Assembly: GCA_023457895.1 (NCBI GenBank)
Contig: JAEXAY010000007.1
Span: 1 to 49,081, forward strand
DNA from: Pseudomonadota bacterium
GTDB lineage: Bacteria > Pseudomonadota > Alphaproteobacteria > Sphingomonadales > Sphingomonadaceae
DNA: 49,081 nt
Reading direction: 5' to 3'
Position numbers and translations under genes: made by a program. The stretch's first letter is position 1, and each line of letters begins with the position of its first letter. Under the pieces are notes generated by a model. It was given only the letters and a program-made list of their open reading frames with translations, did not search any database and had not been told where the DNA came from. Positions 37,475-46,862 of the stretch are shown one piece after another.

Positions 37475-39190
37475 ATGGCAACCACGGCACTGGAAGGAGC
37501 GGCTCCCGCGCCCGAAAAGCCTAAGGGGCTGAAGCTGCTGCTGGCGGCCTTCCGAAATCGCAAGCTGGGCGTGCAACTGGCGTTCGGCTTTTCCTCGGGG
37601 CTTCCATACGCCTTGCTGCTGGGGACGCTCTATGCGTGGCTGGGCGAGGCCAAGGTCGACCTTGAAACAATGGGCGTTTTTTCGTTGATCGGGCTTGCCT
37701 ATTCGTTCAAGTTCCTGTGGTCGCCGGCGGTAGACCGGGTTCACTTGCCGCTGCTTGGACGTCTCGGTCGCCGCAAGGGATGGATTGCGCTGGCGCAGAT
37801 CATGATCGGCGCGTTTCTCATCATTATGTCGCTGATGAACCCGCAAACATCGTTGGGCTGGTTCTCGCTGATGGCCGGGCTTGGCGCATTTGCCTCCGCA
37901 ACGCAGGACATCGTGATCGATGCCTGGCGCGTCGATGTCGCCGATGAAACGGCAACGCTCGAAATTTTATCTGCGATGTACCAGCTTGGTTACCGCATCG
38001 CGGCGCTACTGGGCGGCGCACTCGCACTGATCCTGGCCCAGCGTTTTGGCTGGCCGCTCGTCTATGGCGGGATGGGAGTGCTGATGTTGCTCTTGCTCGG
38101 GGTTACATTGCTTGCACCCGATACGCCGCGCCCGGCGAGCGACCTCAATGTCGCGCATCTGCGTGAAGCAGGCCAGTTGGAACCGCGCATACGCAATATC
38201 GCGCTGGCGATCGTCGGACTGCTCTGGGGTTGGGCGCTGGCCGTGGTGCTCAACTTCATGGTGGTTTCGCTCAGCGCTGCTCCTGCCGATCGCCCCGATT
38301 CCAAGGAGTTCATCCAGTTTTACGGTCCACTGATTGTGCTCGCGACGGTCGTCGTGCCGGGGGTCATCGCGGCCTTCCTCGAACATTGGCGCAACAGCGG
38401 GCGCTACGTGCTCGCGGCCGATGCGCCGGCGACCACGGGCGGGGAGCGCGCGCTCGATTATTTCTACAATGCGCTGGTGACGCCGCTCGCCGAACTGGTC
38501 GGACGGCTCAAATGGGCGGCGATCCTCGTGCTGGCTGTAATTCTCTCCTACCGCGTCACGGACGCGATCTGGGGGCCGTTTGCCTTGCCTTTCTATCTGG
38601 AGGAACTGCAGTACACCAAGGATGACGTTGCCGTTGCGTCGAAGATTTTTGGCGTGATCATGCTGATGATCGGGATCAGCCTCGGCGCAGTCAGCTTCGC
38701 AACGCTGGGCCGTATGCCGACATTGATCTTCGGTGCATTGACGGCGGCACTCACCAACCTTCTTTATGCCGACCTCGCTTCGGGCGGCCATTATCTTGAC
38801 ATTTTCGGCCGCGCCACAGGGTTTTACGCGCTGATCGGCGGGATCGGCTCCATCTTCGATTTCACGCATTCCGAAAAGCTGGCCCGGTTGATGCTGGCGA
38901 TTGCCGGTGAAAATCTCGCAAGCGGGCTCGCGGGCGCCGCCTTCGTCGCCTATTTGTCGACGATCGTATCCAGGAAATACAGTGCCGTCCAATATGCGCT
39001 GATGTCGTCGCTGACTTTCCTCGTCGGGACGCTAGGCCGCGGCGCGCTCGGACAGATGATCGAGGAACGCGGTTATGTCTATATTTTCTGGTTCGCCATG
39101 TGGCTCGGGATGGTAGCGGTAGTCCTGTGTATCCTTGAGTGGATCAGGCAATCACGGCTTCCTCAGGAGCCGGAGAACGCGTCCGAATAA
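37475..39190 (+). CDS. AmpG-like MFS permease
   Basis: 571 aa with about 12-14 transmembrane helices, major facilitator superfamily. The opening LAFGFSSGLPYALLLGTLYAWL, LIGLAYSFKFLWSPAVDRVHLPLLGRLGRRKGWI and ATQDIVIDAWRVD are the AmpG signature. AmpG imports anhydromuropeptides for peptidoglycan recycling. The central cytoplasmic loop between helices 6 and 7 is long (about residues 205-310, partly membranous), as in alphaproteobacterial members. No beta-lactamase or ampR lies nearby, so a role in recycling rather than induced resistance is inferred. Confidence 0.88.
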   Translation: MATTALEGAAPAPEKPKGLKLLLAAFRNRKLGVQLAFGFSSGLPYALLLGTLYAWLGEAKVDLETMGVFSLIGLAYSFKFLWSPAVDRVHLPLLGRLGRRKGWIALAQIMIGAFLIIMSLMNPQTSLGWFSLMAGLGAFASATQDIVIDAWRVDVADETATLEILSAMYQLGYRIAALLGGALALILAQRFGWPLVYGGMGVLMLLLLGVTLLAPDTPRPASDLNVAHLREAGQLEPRIRNIALAIVGLLWGWALAVVLNFMVVSLSAAPADRPDSKEFIQFYGPLIVLATVVVPGVIAAFLEHWRNSGRYVLAADAPATTGGERALDYFYNALVTPLAELVGRLKWAAILVLAVILSYRVTDAIWGPFALPFYLEELQYTKDDVAVASKIFGVIMLMIGISLGAVSFATLGRMPTLIFGALTAALTNLLYADLASGGHYLDIFGRATGFYALIGGIGSIFDFTHSEKLARLMLAIAGENLASGLAGAAFVAYLSTIVSRKYSAVQYALMSSLTFLVGTLGRGALGQMIEERGYVYIFWFAMWLGMVAVVLCILEWIRQSRLPQEPENASE

Positions 39191-39204
39191 CGGTGCAGTT
39201 TTCT

Positions 39205-40521
39205 CTAATCGGGCCACTCGTCATTGCGTCGCAACACATCGCCGGCAAGGTAGAGTGAACCTGCGATCAGCACAACGGGACGGGCGGGTATTTCCAGTGC
39301 CGTCATGACGTCATCGGCAAGCTGGGCGGCAAACCCCATCCGTATCGCCGCCTCTGCAATGTCTGCGGCCGCGTGGCTGTTATGGTCGGGCACCGGAATG
39401 GCGATGATATCGAGGGGCAGGCCCTTGAGTTCGGCGAGATAGCCTTCGAGATCCTTGTTCGCGAGCAGGCCAAAAATCAGCGTTGCCGGGCCTTTGTCCG
39501 CGAGAAATTTCGCGATCTCGCGCGCCGCATGGGGGTTATGGCCGCCGTCGAGCCAGATTTCTGATTGCAGGGCTCTCGCAGTTAGCGGTCCAGGTCCGAG
39601 CTTCTGCAAGCGCGCGGGCCATCGGGCAGCACTGATTCCGGCTGCCATCGCCGCGGTGGACACCTCGATTACCGCTTGATGACGCAACAAGGCGACAGCA
39701 AGCGCGGCATTGTCCGCCTGATGGGATCCCGCCAGTTGCGGCAACGGCAATGAGAGCGATCCGCTGACATCGAGATAGTTGAGCATATCTTCTTCAACCC
39801 GTGCATCCCAAAGATGCCCGCGCGTGACGACCGCGGCTCCCACGTCCGCGGCCACTGCAGCAATCGCAGCTTCCATTTCCTGCGAATAAGCCTGGGTCAC
39901 CAGCGGCGCGCCCTTTTTGGCGATCCCGGCCTTTTCAAAGGCAATGCGCGCCAGTGGATCGGTTGGAACCCCCGCTTCCGGTGCCAGCAGAAACTCCTTG
40001 TGATCGATTGCCAGTCCCGCAATCCCGCAAGCCACCGGATGCTCCAGCACATTGGTCGCGTCGAGCCGGCCGCCAAGGCCGACCTCGAAAATACAGGCGT
40101 CCGCATACGCACGTGAGAAGGCAAGCATCGCGACGGCTGTCGTGACTTCAAAGAAGCTCGGCTGGATGTCCCCGCTCGCATCGAGTACTTCGCCGAGCAA
40201 TGCGGCAAGGCTTTGGTCGTCGATCAGGCTGCCGGCGACGCGAATACGTTCATTGTAGCGGACCAGATGCGGGCTGGTGAACATATGCACCGATAGCCCC
40301 TGCGCCTCCATCATCGCGCGCAGGAAGGTGCAGGTTGATCCCTTGCCGTTGGTGCCCGCGACGTGAAAGCTGGGCGGCAGATTGTGTTGCGGATTGTCGA
40401 GCGCATCCAATAGTGCAGAGATGCGCGACAATCCCAGCACGTCGCGTCCCGGCGACAGCATCGCCAGACGGTCGAGCTGGGCCTGCACACGCGGATCGGT
40501 GGACTTGGCGCCGTCGGCCAT
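39205..40521 (-). CDS. folC: Bifunctional folylpolyglutamate synthase / dihydrofolate synthase
   Basis: 438 aa. Adds glutamate to dihydropteroate and to folates, an Mur-ligase-like ATP enzyme. The P-loop is HVAGTNGKGSTCTFLRAM and the folate motif is MFTSPHLVRYNERIRV. GLGGRLDATNVL and DGGHNPHAAREIA complete the set. It is the last gene of the leftward operon, seven bases after accD. The accD-folC pairing is widely conserved. Convergent with the AmpG-like gene, 14 bases apart and with no room for a separate terminator. Confidence 0.97.
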   Translation of the reverse strand: MADGAKSTDPRVQAQLDRLAMLSPGRDVLGLSRISALLDALDNPQHNLPPSFHVAGTNGKGSTCTFLRAMMEAQGLSVHMFTSPHLVRYNERIRVAGSLIDDQSLAALLGEVLDASGDIQPSFFEVTTAVAMLAFSRAYADACIFEVGLGGRLDATNVLEHPVACGIAGLAIDHKEFLLAPEAGVPTDPLARIAFEKAGIAKKGAPLVTQAYSQEMEAAIAAVAADVGAAVVTRGHLWDARVEEDMLNYLDVSGSLSLPLPQLAGSHQADNAALAVALLRHQAVIEVSTAAMAAGISAARWPARLQKLGPGPLTARALQSEIWLDGGHNPHAAREIAKFLADKGPATLIFGLLANKDLEGYLAELKGLPLDIIAIPVPDHNSHAAADIAEAAIRMGFAAQLADDVMTALEIPARPVVLIAGSLYLAGDVLRRNDEWPD

Positions 40522-40528
40522 CGGGCGG

Positions 40529-41383
40529 TCAGGCCGCTTTCTTGCCCGCCATCAGATAATCGATCAGCTTGCCCAGCGTTTCGCGCATATCCTTGCGTTC
40601 GATCACCATGTCGAGCATCCCGTGTTCGAGCAGATATTCGGCGCGCTGGAAGCCCTCGGGGAGTTTTTCGCGAATTGTGTTCTCGATCACCCGCTGTCCG
40701 GCAAAACCGATGAGCGCGCCCGGTTCCGCCAGTTGGACATCGCCGAGCATCGCATAGCTGGCGGTGACGCCGCCGGTCGTCGGGTCTGTCATCACCACGA
40801 TATAGGGAAGGCCAGCCGCGCGAAGACGCGAAATGGCCACGGTCGACTTGGGCATCTGCATCAGCGAGAGAATGCCCTCCTGCATGCGCGCGCCACCCGC
40901 CGCGGTGAAGATGACATAGGGCGTTCTGGCAGCGATCGCAGCCTCTACGCCTTGCACAAAGGCTGCGCCGACCGCGACCCCCATCGATCCGCCCATGAAA
41001 GCGAAATCCTGCACGCCCACGACAGCACCATGACCGTCGATCTTGCCGGTTGCATTGATCAGCGCATCCTGTTCTCCGGTGGCCGTCCGTGCTCCCTTGA
41101 TGCGATCGGTATAGCGCTTGGTATCCTTGAACTTGAGTGGATCCTCGGCGACTTTCGGGGTGGGCAAAACACTATATTGCGCGTCATCAAACAGCTGATC
41201 AAACCGCGTTCTGGGACCTATGCGGTCATGGTGATCGCATTTGGGGCAGACGTTGAGATTGTCTTCCCACTCCTTCATGAACACCATCTGATGACAGCTT
41301 TTGCACTTGTGCCACAGATTATCGGGGGTTTCCCGCTTGGTGATGAAGGGTATTGAGTTACGGACGCGATCGAGCCAGCTCAT
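40529..41383 (-). CDS. accD: Acetyl-CoA carboxylase carboxyltransferase subunit beta
   Basis: 284 aa. Forms the carboxyltransferase with AccA and makes malonyl-CoA for fatty acids. An N-terminal zinc ribbon with Cys27, Cys30, Cys46 and Cys49 (CKSC...CPKC) is followed by the crotonase-like domain (GGSMGVAVGAAFVQG, GGARMQEGILSLMQM, PTTGGVTASYAMLGD). Its ATG overlaps the trpA stop by four bases. Confidence 0.98.
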   Translation of the reverse strand: MSWLDRVRNSIPFITKRETPDNLWHKCKSCHQMVFMKEWEDNLNVCPKCDHHDRIGPRTRFDQLFDDAQYSVLPTPKVAEDPLKFKDTKRYTDRIKGARTATGEQDALINATGKIDGHGAVVGVQDFAFMGGSMGVAVGAAFVQGVEAAIAARTPYVIFTAAGGARMQEGILSLMQMPKSTVAISRLRAAGLPYIVVMTDPTTGGVTASYAMLGDVQLAEPGALIGFAGQRVIENTIREKLPEGFQRAEYLLEHGMLDMVIERKDMRETLGKLIDYLMAGKKAA

Positions 41384-42189
41384 GCTTTTTTCTCCCCGGA
41401 AGCCAGCGCATCGGCGAGGCTGCGGACATATTGTTCAACCTTGGGCGCGGCGTTGGCGCCGTGTTCGGCAATGATATCGACAATGGCGGAGCCCACCACC
41501 ACCCCGTCGGCAACTGTCCCGATCGCGGATGCCTGTTCCGGCGTGCGGATGCCGAAACCGACCGCGACGGGCAGCGTGGTCGCCGTCTTGAGCCGGGCCA
41601 CTGCCGCATCGATGCTGGTTTGCGCGGCCTGCTGCAATCCCGTGATGCCTGCAACCGAAACATAATAGAGAAAACCGCTCGCCCCTTTCAGCACGGCGGG
41701 CAGGCGCGCCGCGTCGGTGGTTGGCGTGGCAAGGCGGATAAGATCGAGCCCGGCCGCGCGCAGGGAGGGGCCGAGTGCGGCGTCTTCTTCGGGCGGAATA
41801 TCGACGCAGATGACGCCGTCGATACCCGCTTCAGCGGCAGTAGAAGCAAACCAGTCCGGCCCGCGCCTTACCATCGGATTGGCATAGCCCATGAGCACCA
41901 GCGGAACATCCGGATGCCGGGCGCGGAAATCCCGTGCAATATCGAGGATATCCGCCGTGGTGGTTCCGGCTCCAAGGCTGCGCAGATTGGCAGCCTGGAT
42001 CGACGGACCGTCGGCCATCGGGTCGGTAAAGGGCATGCCCAGTTCGATCACGTCCGCACCGCCGGCTACCAGCGCGTCGAGAATAGATGCCGTATCACCG
42101 GGTGTCGGGTCACCGCCGGTGATGAATATCACAAGGGCCGCGCGGTTCTGCGCGCGTGCCTTGGCGAATGCGACGGAAAGGCGGGTCAT
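41380..42189 (-). CDS. trpA: Tryptophan synthase alpha subunit
   Basis: 269 aa TIM barrel that cleaves indole-3-glycerol phosphate to indole. The signature VIELGMPFTDPMADGPSIQ contains the catalytic glutamate, and the catalytic aspartate lies in DGVICVDIPPEE. The phosphate loop region is VAVGFGIRTPEQA. Its start overlaps the stop of the small membrane protein gene by four bases (42186-42189), so it is not directly coupled to trpB as in most genomes. Confidence 0.98.
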   Translation of the reverse strand: MTRLSVAFAKARAQNRAALVIFITGGDPTPGDTASILDALVAGGADVIELGMPFTDPMADGPSIQAANLRSLGAGTTTADILDIARDFRARHPDVPLVLMGYANPMVRRGPDWFASTAAEAGIDGVICVDIPPEEDAALGPSLRAAGLDLIRLATPTTDAARLPAVLKGASGFLYYVSVAGITGLQQAAQTSIDAAVARLKTATTLPVAVGFGIRTPEQASAIGTVADGVVVGSAIVDIIAEHGANAAPKVEQYVRSLADALASGEKKA

Positions 42190-42404
42190 TTTCGGGTTTT
42201 CCTCAGGTCACGGGCAACTTGCAAGGCGACAAGCGCACCCGCGATGATGACCAGCACCGGTGCGCGGCTCACGAACACAGATGCCGTAATCGGCTCGCCG
42301 CGCCACAAACGGATCGCGGCGATGCCTCCGCAACCTGCGGCAAGGTAAAGTCCAAACCAGCCAAGCCAGTGCAGGATCATGGCCGAACCGATTGGACGGA
42401 TCAC
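42186..42404 (-). CDS. Tiny two-helix membrane protein between trpB and trpA
   Basis: 72 aa from GTG 42404, or 64 aa from ATG 42380. I do not recognise a family. Two hydrophobic helices (GWFGLYLAAGCGGIAAI and APVLVIIAGALVALQVA) are joined by a short loop, with a basic C-terminus (RDLRKTRK) suggesting a cytoplasmic end. The GTG overlaps the trpB stop (GTGA) and the stop overlaps the trpA ATG, so the reading frame is tightly built into the operon. This supports real translation. Confidence 0.65.
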   Translation of the reverse strand: MIRPIGSAMILHWLGWFGLYLAAGCGGIAAIRLWRGEPITASVFVSRAPVLVIIAGALVALQVARDLRKTRK

Positions 42405-43618
42405 AGCTGCTCTCCCATCGCCGCCGCGACGGTGCCAACATCCTTGTCGCCGCGTCCCGACAGGTTCACGATGAGGATTTCGTCCTTGCCCATTTGCGGT
42501 GCATGCTTTTCCGCTGCGGCAAGGGCATGGGCGGATTCGAGTGCGGGGATGATGCCTTCCAGCGCGCAGCAACGGTGGAAGGCAGCCAGCGCCTCGGTGT
42601 CGGTAATGGGTTCGTAACTGACCCGGCCCGCCTCGTGCAGCCAGGCATGTTCGGGGCCGATACCGGGATAATCGAGCCCGGCCGAAATGCTGTGCGCTTC
42701 GGCGATCTGGCCGTCCTCGTCCTGCAGCAAATAGGTCTTGTTGCCGTGAAGGATACCGGGCGATCCGCCCTTGAGGCTGGCGGCATGCTTGCCGTCGAGC
42801 CCTTCGCCGGCGGCTTCGACGCCGATGATGCGCACACTATCGTCATCGAGAAACGCATGAAACAGGCCGATCGCGTTAGAGCCGCCGCCAACCGGCGCAA
42901 TGATGCGATCGGGCAGACGGCCTTCGAAGTCGAGGATCTGCTGGCGCGCCTCAATGCCAATGACCGACTGGAAATCTCGCACCAGTTCGGGGTACGGGTG
43001 CGGGCCTGCCGCCGTCCCGATAATATAGAAAGTGTCGTGGACATTGGCGACCCAGTGGCGAAGCGCCTCGTTCATTGCATCCTTGAGCGTCTGCGCGCCG
43101 CTCGTCACCGGAACAACATCGGCGCCGAGCAGCTTCATGCGGAACACGTTGGGCTGCTGCCGCTCGACATCCTTGGCACCCATGAAGATTGTGCATGGAA
43201 GGCCGAATCGCGCAGCGACAGTAGCCGTTGCGACGCCATGCTGGCCCGCGCCGGTTTCGGCGATGATCCGCCCCTTGCCCATGCGCCGGGCGAGGAGAAT
43301 CTGGCCGATGCAATTGTTGATCTTGTGTGCACCGGTATGGTTGAGGTCTTCGCGCTTCAGATAGATTTTCGCGCCGCCAAGGTCGGCGGTCAGCCGTTCG
43401 GCAAAATAGAGCGGGGAGGGGCGGCCGACATAATGATGCAGCAGGCCTGCCATTTCGGCATGAAAACTGGCATCATCCTTCGCGGCGCGATATTCCTTCT
43501 CAAGGTCGAGGATCAGCGGCATCAGCGTTTCAGCGACATAGCGCCCGCCAAAATCGCCGAAATGGCCCTCGGGATCGGGCTGGTTGCGATAGCTGTTGGG
43601 GGAGGAAGGAGCGGTCAC
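42401..43618 (-). CDS. trpB: Tryptophan synthase beta subunit
   Basis: 405 aa PLP enzyme that condenses indole with serine. The family start (NSYRNQPDPEGHFGDFGGRYV) is preceded in frame by GTG at 43618, the best fit to normal length; the open frame runs further, to 43702, into trpF. The PLP lysine is in LNHTGAHKINNCIGQ and the phosphate loop is VGGGSNAIG. Overlap of its stop with the small membrane gene, and 40 bases to trpF, indicate one transcript. Confidence 0.97.
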   Translation of the reverse strand: MTAPSSPNSYRNQPDPEGHFGDFGGRYVAETLMPLILDLEKEYRAAKDDASFHAEMAGLLHHYVGRPSPLYFAERLTADLGGAKIYLKREDLNHTGAHKINNCIGQILLARRMGKGRIIAETGAGQHGVATATVAARFGLPCTIFMGAKDVERQQPNVFRMKLLGADVVPVTSGAQTLKDAMNEALRHWVANVHDTFYIIGTAAGPHPYPELVRDFQSVIGIEARQQILDFEGRLPDRIIAPVGGGSNAIGLFHAFLDDDSVRIIGVEAAGEGLDGKHAASLKGGSPGILHGNKTYLLQDEDGQIAEAHSISAGLDYPGIGPEHAWLHEAGRVSYEPITDTEALAAFHRCCALEGIIPALESAHALAAAEKHAPQMGKDEILIVNLSGRGDKDVGTVAAAMGEQL

Positions 43619-43658
43619 GCTTTCGTCTCTTGCGGGGTGGCAGGCTTGGGAAGGTCGA

Positions 43659-44297
43659 TCATGTGCGGACCGCATTAAGGAATGCGGCCATCTTGTCCAC
43701 ATTCTTTTGTCCAGGTTGATTTTCGACGCCGGACGAGATGTCGACCAAGGGGGTGCCGGTCACGGCGATGGCTTCGACGACATTGGCCGGGTCGAGCCCC
43801 CCCGACAGTCCCCAGGGCTGACTGATGCGCGCACCACGCAGAAGTTCCCAGTCGAATCGCAAGCCGTTCCCCCCTGGAACGTCGCTATTAGCGGGCGGTT
43901 TTGCGTCGAACAGGACGCGCTCGACCAGTCCGTCATAGGGCTGTGCCGCTTCGAGGTCCGTCGAAGTGCGGACCGGAATGGCCTTCCACATCGCTATGCT
44001 GTGCCGTCGCTTCATTTCCGCCAGGAAGCCGGGCGTTTCCGTTCCATGGAACTGGATGATATCAGGCGCCATCCGGCGGATCGCCTGATCCACCAGCTCG
44101 GCATCGGGGTCGACCAGCAGCAATACGGTCCTTGCATTCCCGGTATGCGCCGCGAGCGGTGCGAGGCCTTCCAGTGGAACATGGCGCGGGCTTTTCGGGA
44201 AATGCACGAAACCGGCATAATCAGTCCCGAGCCGGGCTGCAGCAGCGACCGTACCGGGAGTATTGAGGCCGCAGATTTTGACCAGCGTACGTGTCAT
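43659..44297 (-). CDS. trpF: Phosphoribosylanthranilate isomerase
   Basis: 212 aa TIM barrel for the third step of tryptophan synthesis. Opens TLVKICGLNTPGTV (catalytic Cys in KICGL), with the aspartate near VLFDAKPP, and ends LSGGLDPANV and DISSGVEN, typical of TrpF. It sits 12 bases after pyrF. The enzymes upstream and downstream in tryptophan synthesis other than TrpA/TrpB are not in the window. Confidence 0.97.
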   Translation of the reverse strand: MTRTLVKICGLNTPGTVAAAARLGTDYAGFVHFPKSPRHVPLEGLAPLAAHTGNARTVLLLVDPDAELVDQAIRRMAPDIIQFHGTETPGFLAEMKRRHSIAMWKAIPVRTSTDLEAAQPYDGLVERVLFDAKPPANSDVPGGNGLRFDWELLRGARISQPWGLSGGLDPANVVEAIAVTGTPLVDISSGVENQPGQKNVDKMAAFLNAVRT

Positions 44298-44309
44298 CGC
44301 CGGGACACT

Positions 44310-44984
44310 CTAAAGCGTTGCTTCGATCGCTCGTGCGGCAAGGTCCGGATCGGCGGCCTTGCTGATCGGGCGGCCAATGACAATGATCGATGCGCCGCGT
44401 GCCATTGCCTCGGCGGGCGTCACGGTGCGTTTCTGGTCGCCCAGCGCGCCATTGGCCGGCCGGACGCCCGGAACGACGAAAAAGCCGTCCTTCCACGCCT
44501 TGCGCGCGATTTTGACCTCCTCGCCCGAGCAGACAATGCCATCGAGTCCGGCTTCGCATGCGAGATCGGCCAGGCGCTCGACCTGCGCTGCAGGATCGGC
44601 ACCGATGCCGATGGCCGACAGGTCATCGCGGTCGAGGCTAGTAAGAACCGTCACCCCGACAACCCTGGTATTAACGCCGGCCGCCGCCTTGGCGTCTTCC
44701 ATCATCGCGCGGCCTCCACCGGCGTGCACCGTGAGAATTGCCGGTTCCAGCGGGTTGAGGGCTTGAACGGCCTTGGCAACCGTATTGGGAATGTCATGAA
44801 GCTTGAGGTCGAGAAAGATGGGCAGGCCGTGTTTTGCCATCTCGTGCACGCCATGATGCCCATTGGCACAAAAGAATTCGAGCCCGAGCTTGATACCGCC
44901 AACATGGTTTCGCACTTTGCTGACCAGCGCGTCAGCGCTGTCAAGATCGGGCGTATCCACTGCGAGGTAAATCGGACAACTCAT
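44310..44984 (-). CDS. pyrF: Orotidine 5'-phosphate decarboxylase
   Basis: 224 aa. Last step of UMP synthesis. It begins YLAVDTPDLDSADALV. The catalytic Lys-Asp-Lys-Asp array is visible in FLDLKLHDIPNTVAKAV, and VPGVRPA and the final IIVIGRPIS loop are present. It lies downstream of lapA. ATGACGTCAT is in the 59-bp gap upstream of the gene. Confidence 0.97.
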   Translation of the reverse strand: MSCPIYLAVDTPDLDSADALVSKVRNHVGGIKLGLEFFCANGHHGVHEMAKHGLPIFLDLKLHDIPNTVAKAVQALNPLEPAILTVHAGGGRAMMEDAKAAAGVNTRVVGVTVLTSLDRDDLSAIGIGADPAAQVERLADLACEAGLDGIVCSGEEVKIARKAWKDGFFVVPGVRPANGALGDQKRTVTPAEAMARGASIIVIGRPISKAADPDLAARAIEATL

Positions 44985-45028
44985 ATATTTCTCTGTGGGT
45001 TATATATTGTAGTTCAGACAAAATAGCG

Positions 45029-45038
45029 ATGACGTCAT
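45029..45038. repeat. ATGACGTCAT palindrome between lapA and pyrF
   Basis: A perfect 10-bp palindrome located six bases beyond the lapA stop, in the short leader before pyrF. It is one of four identical 10-mers in the window (others at 19542, 39305 and 46497, all inside genes). Possible operator; no known factor is assigned. Confidence 0.4.
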
Positions 45039-45043
45039 GCCGT

Positions 45044-45391
45044 CTAGAGTGGGGTTTCAACCGTGGGCACGGTGGTCGGCAGCGGGTTGCCGGTAAAGGC
45101 CGTGCCGCTCGCGGCGGCTTGTTGCGCGCGCAGGTCGGCCAGCTGCCGCTCGGCATTTTCGAGGCGCCGGGTGAAGTTCCATTTGCTCGCGCGATACATC
45201 AGCCACAGCGGGATCATGCCCAGCGCGTAGGCGCCCAGAATGAGCAACGGCAGAAAAGTGTCCAGCCTAAGTCCTTGCGAAGCGCCCATGCCCGGCCAGA
45301 TTTTGACGCTGACGGGGCTCCAGTTCCACATTGAGAACAGGACGATCACGACGGCGGTCACTACCCAGAACAAGGTGCGAAGCATCTGCAT
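45044..45391 (-). CDS. lapA: LapA/DUF1049 domain membrane protein
   Basis: 115 aa. Two transmembrane helices (FWVVTAVVIVLFSMW and LPLLILGAYALGMIPLWLMY) and a charged coiled-coil tail (RRLENAERQLADLRAQQ) make the lipopolysaccharide-assembly LapA/YciS architecture. In E. coli LapA partners LapB in controlling LPS synthesis; no lapB is here. It starts the run of genes that continues with pyrF and trpF. Confidence 0.85.
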   Translation of the reverse strand: MQMLRTLFWVVTAVVIVLFSMWNWSPVSVKIWPGMGASQGLRLDTFLPLLILGAYALGMIPLWLMYRASKWNFTRRLENAERQLADLRAQQAAASGTAFTGNPLPTTVPTVETPL

Positions 45392-45465
45392 TGGCTATTC
45401 CCCTGATAACGGCTCATGTTCTGCGATGAACAGTAGGTGCGTCGAACCGGTTTGGCGAGTCTGAA

Positions 45466-46791
45466 TTATCCGGCGGCGCCGGCCCCGAAAACCCGATCGA
45501 AAATGGTGTCCACCTGCTTCAGATGATATCCAAGATCGAACTTTTCCTCGATTTCTTCCGCGCTCAGCGCCGAAGTGACGTCAGTGTCGGCCTTGAGCAG
45601 ATCGAGCAGCGACAATTGCCCGTCGGATTCCCATACCTTCATCGCGTTGCGCTGCACGAGATGGTAGGCATCCTCGCGGCTTACGCCTGCCTGGGTGAGC
45701 GCGAGCAACACGCGCTGCGAGTGGACAAGGCCGCCCATCTTGTCGAGATTTTTTTGCATCCGCTCGGGATAAACCAGCAGCTTGTCGATTACGCCGGTCA
45801 GACGGGCGAGCGCGAAATCGAGTGTGATGGTGGCATCGGGCCCGATATAGCGTTCGACCGATGAGTGGCTGATGTCGCGTTCATGCCACAAGGCGACGTT
45901 TTCAAGCGCTGGCGTCACATAAGCGCGCACCATGCGGGCGAGGCCGGTAAGATTTTCGGTCAGCACCGGGTTGCGCTTGTGGGGCATCGCGGACGATCCC
46001 TTCTGGCCCGGCGAGAAATATTCTTCGGCTTCGAGTACCTCTGTCCGCTGCAAGTGGCGGATTTCTACCGCCAGACGCTCGATCGACGAAGCAATGACGC
46101 CAAGCGTTGCGAAGAACATCGCGTGGCGATCACGCGGGATTACCTGGGTCGAGACGGGCTCGACACCAAGGCCGAGCTTGTCCGCGACATGGGTCTCGAC
46201 GCGCGGATCGATATTGGCGAAGGTGCCGACAGCGCCCGAAATCGCGCAGGTCGCGATGTCTTTGCGCGCCGCTACAAGGCGCTCCCGATTGCGGCTGAAC
46301 TCGGCATAGGCCTCGGCCAGCTTGAGGCCAAAGGTGACCGGTTCGGCATGGATGCCGTGGCTGCGACCAATAGAGGGTGTCGTCTTGTGCTCAAACGCGC
46401 GGCGTTTGAGCGCGGCCAGCAAGGCATCAATGTCGGCCAGCAATATGTCACTTGCACGCGCCAGCTGGACCGCAAGACAGGTATCGAGCACATCCGATGA
46501 CGTCATGCCCTGATGCATGAAGCGGGCTTCCTCGCCGACATTGTCCGCGACCCAGGTGAGGAAAGCGATCACGTCATGTTTCGTGACGGCCTCGATCGCG
46601 TCGATCTTGTCGACTTCGATCGCCGGGTTGGTCGCCCACCAGTCCCATAGCGCCTTGGCTGCGCTCTTGGGAACGACGCCGAGCTCGGCCAGCGCTTCGG
46701 TCGCATGCGCTTCGATCTCGAACCAGATTTTGAAACGCGATTCGGGTTCCCAGATGGCAACCATGTCGGGGCGGGCGTAGCGCGGGATCAT
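45466..46791 (-). CDS. purB: Adenylosuccinate lyase
   Basis: 441 aa. Two steps of purine synthesis (cleavage of SAICAR and adenylosuccinate). The fumarase/aspartase superfamily signature GSSAMPHKRNPVLTENL holds the catalytic-loop serine. MTSSDVLDTCLAVQLA and the His in GRSHGIHAEPVTFG are also present. It opens MIPRYARPDMVAIW, as in alphaproteobacterial enzymes. Two TGACGTCA sites lie within it (45576, 46497). Confidence 0.98.
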   Translation of the reverse strand: MIPRYARPDMVAIWEPESRFKIWFEIEAHATEALAELGVVPKSAAKALWDWWATNPAIEVDKIDAIEAVTKHDVIAFLTWVADNVGEEARFMHQGMTSSDVLDTCLAVQLARASDILLADIDALLAALKRRAFEHKTTPSIGRSHGIHAEPVTFGLKLAEAYAEFSRNRERLVAARKDIATCAISGAVGTFANIDPRVETHVADKLGLGVEPVSTQVIPRDRHAMFFATLGVIASSIERLAVEIRHLQRTEVLEAEEYFSPGQKGSSAMPHKRNPVLTENLTGLARMVRAYVTPALENVALWHERDISHSSVERYIGPDATITLDFALARLTGVIDKLLVYPERMQKNLDKMGGLVHSQRVLLALTQAGVSREDAYHLVQRNAMKVWESDGQLSLLDLLKADTDVTSALSAEEIEEKFDLGYHLKQVDTIFDRVFGAGAAG

Positions 46792-46862
46792 GCGGGAAGA
46801 CTCCGGATCAAGTATAAGGAATGGCGCGCCCCTAGCAAAGCCAGCGGGGAGGGGGAAGGGCG

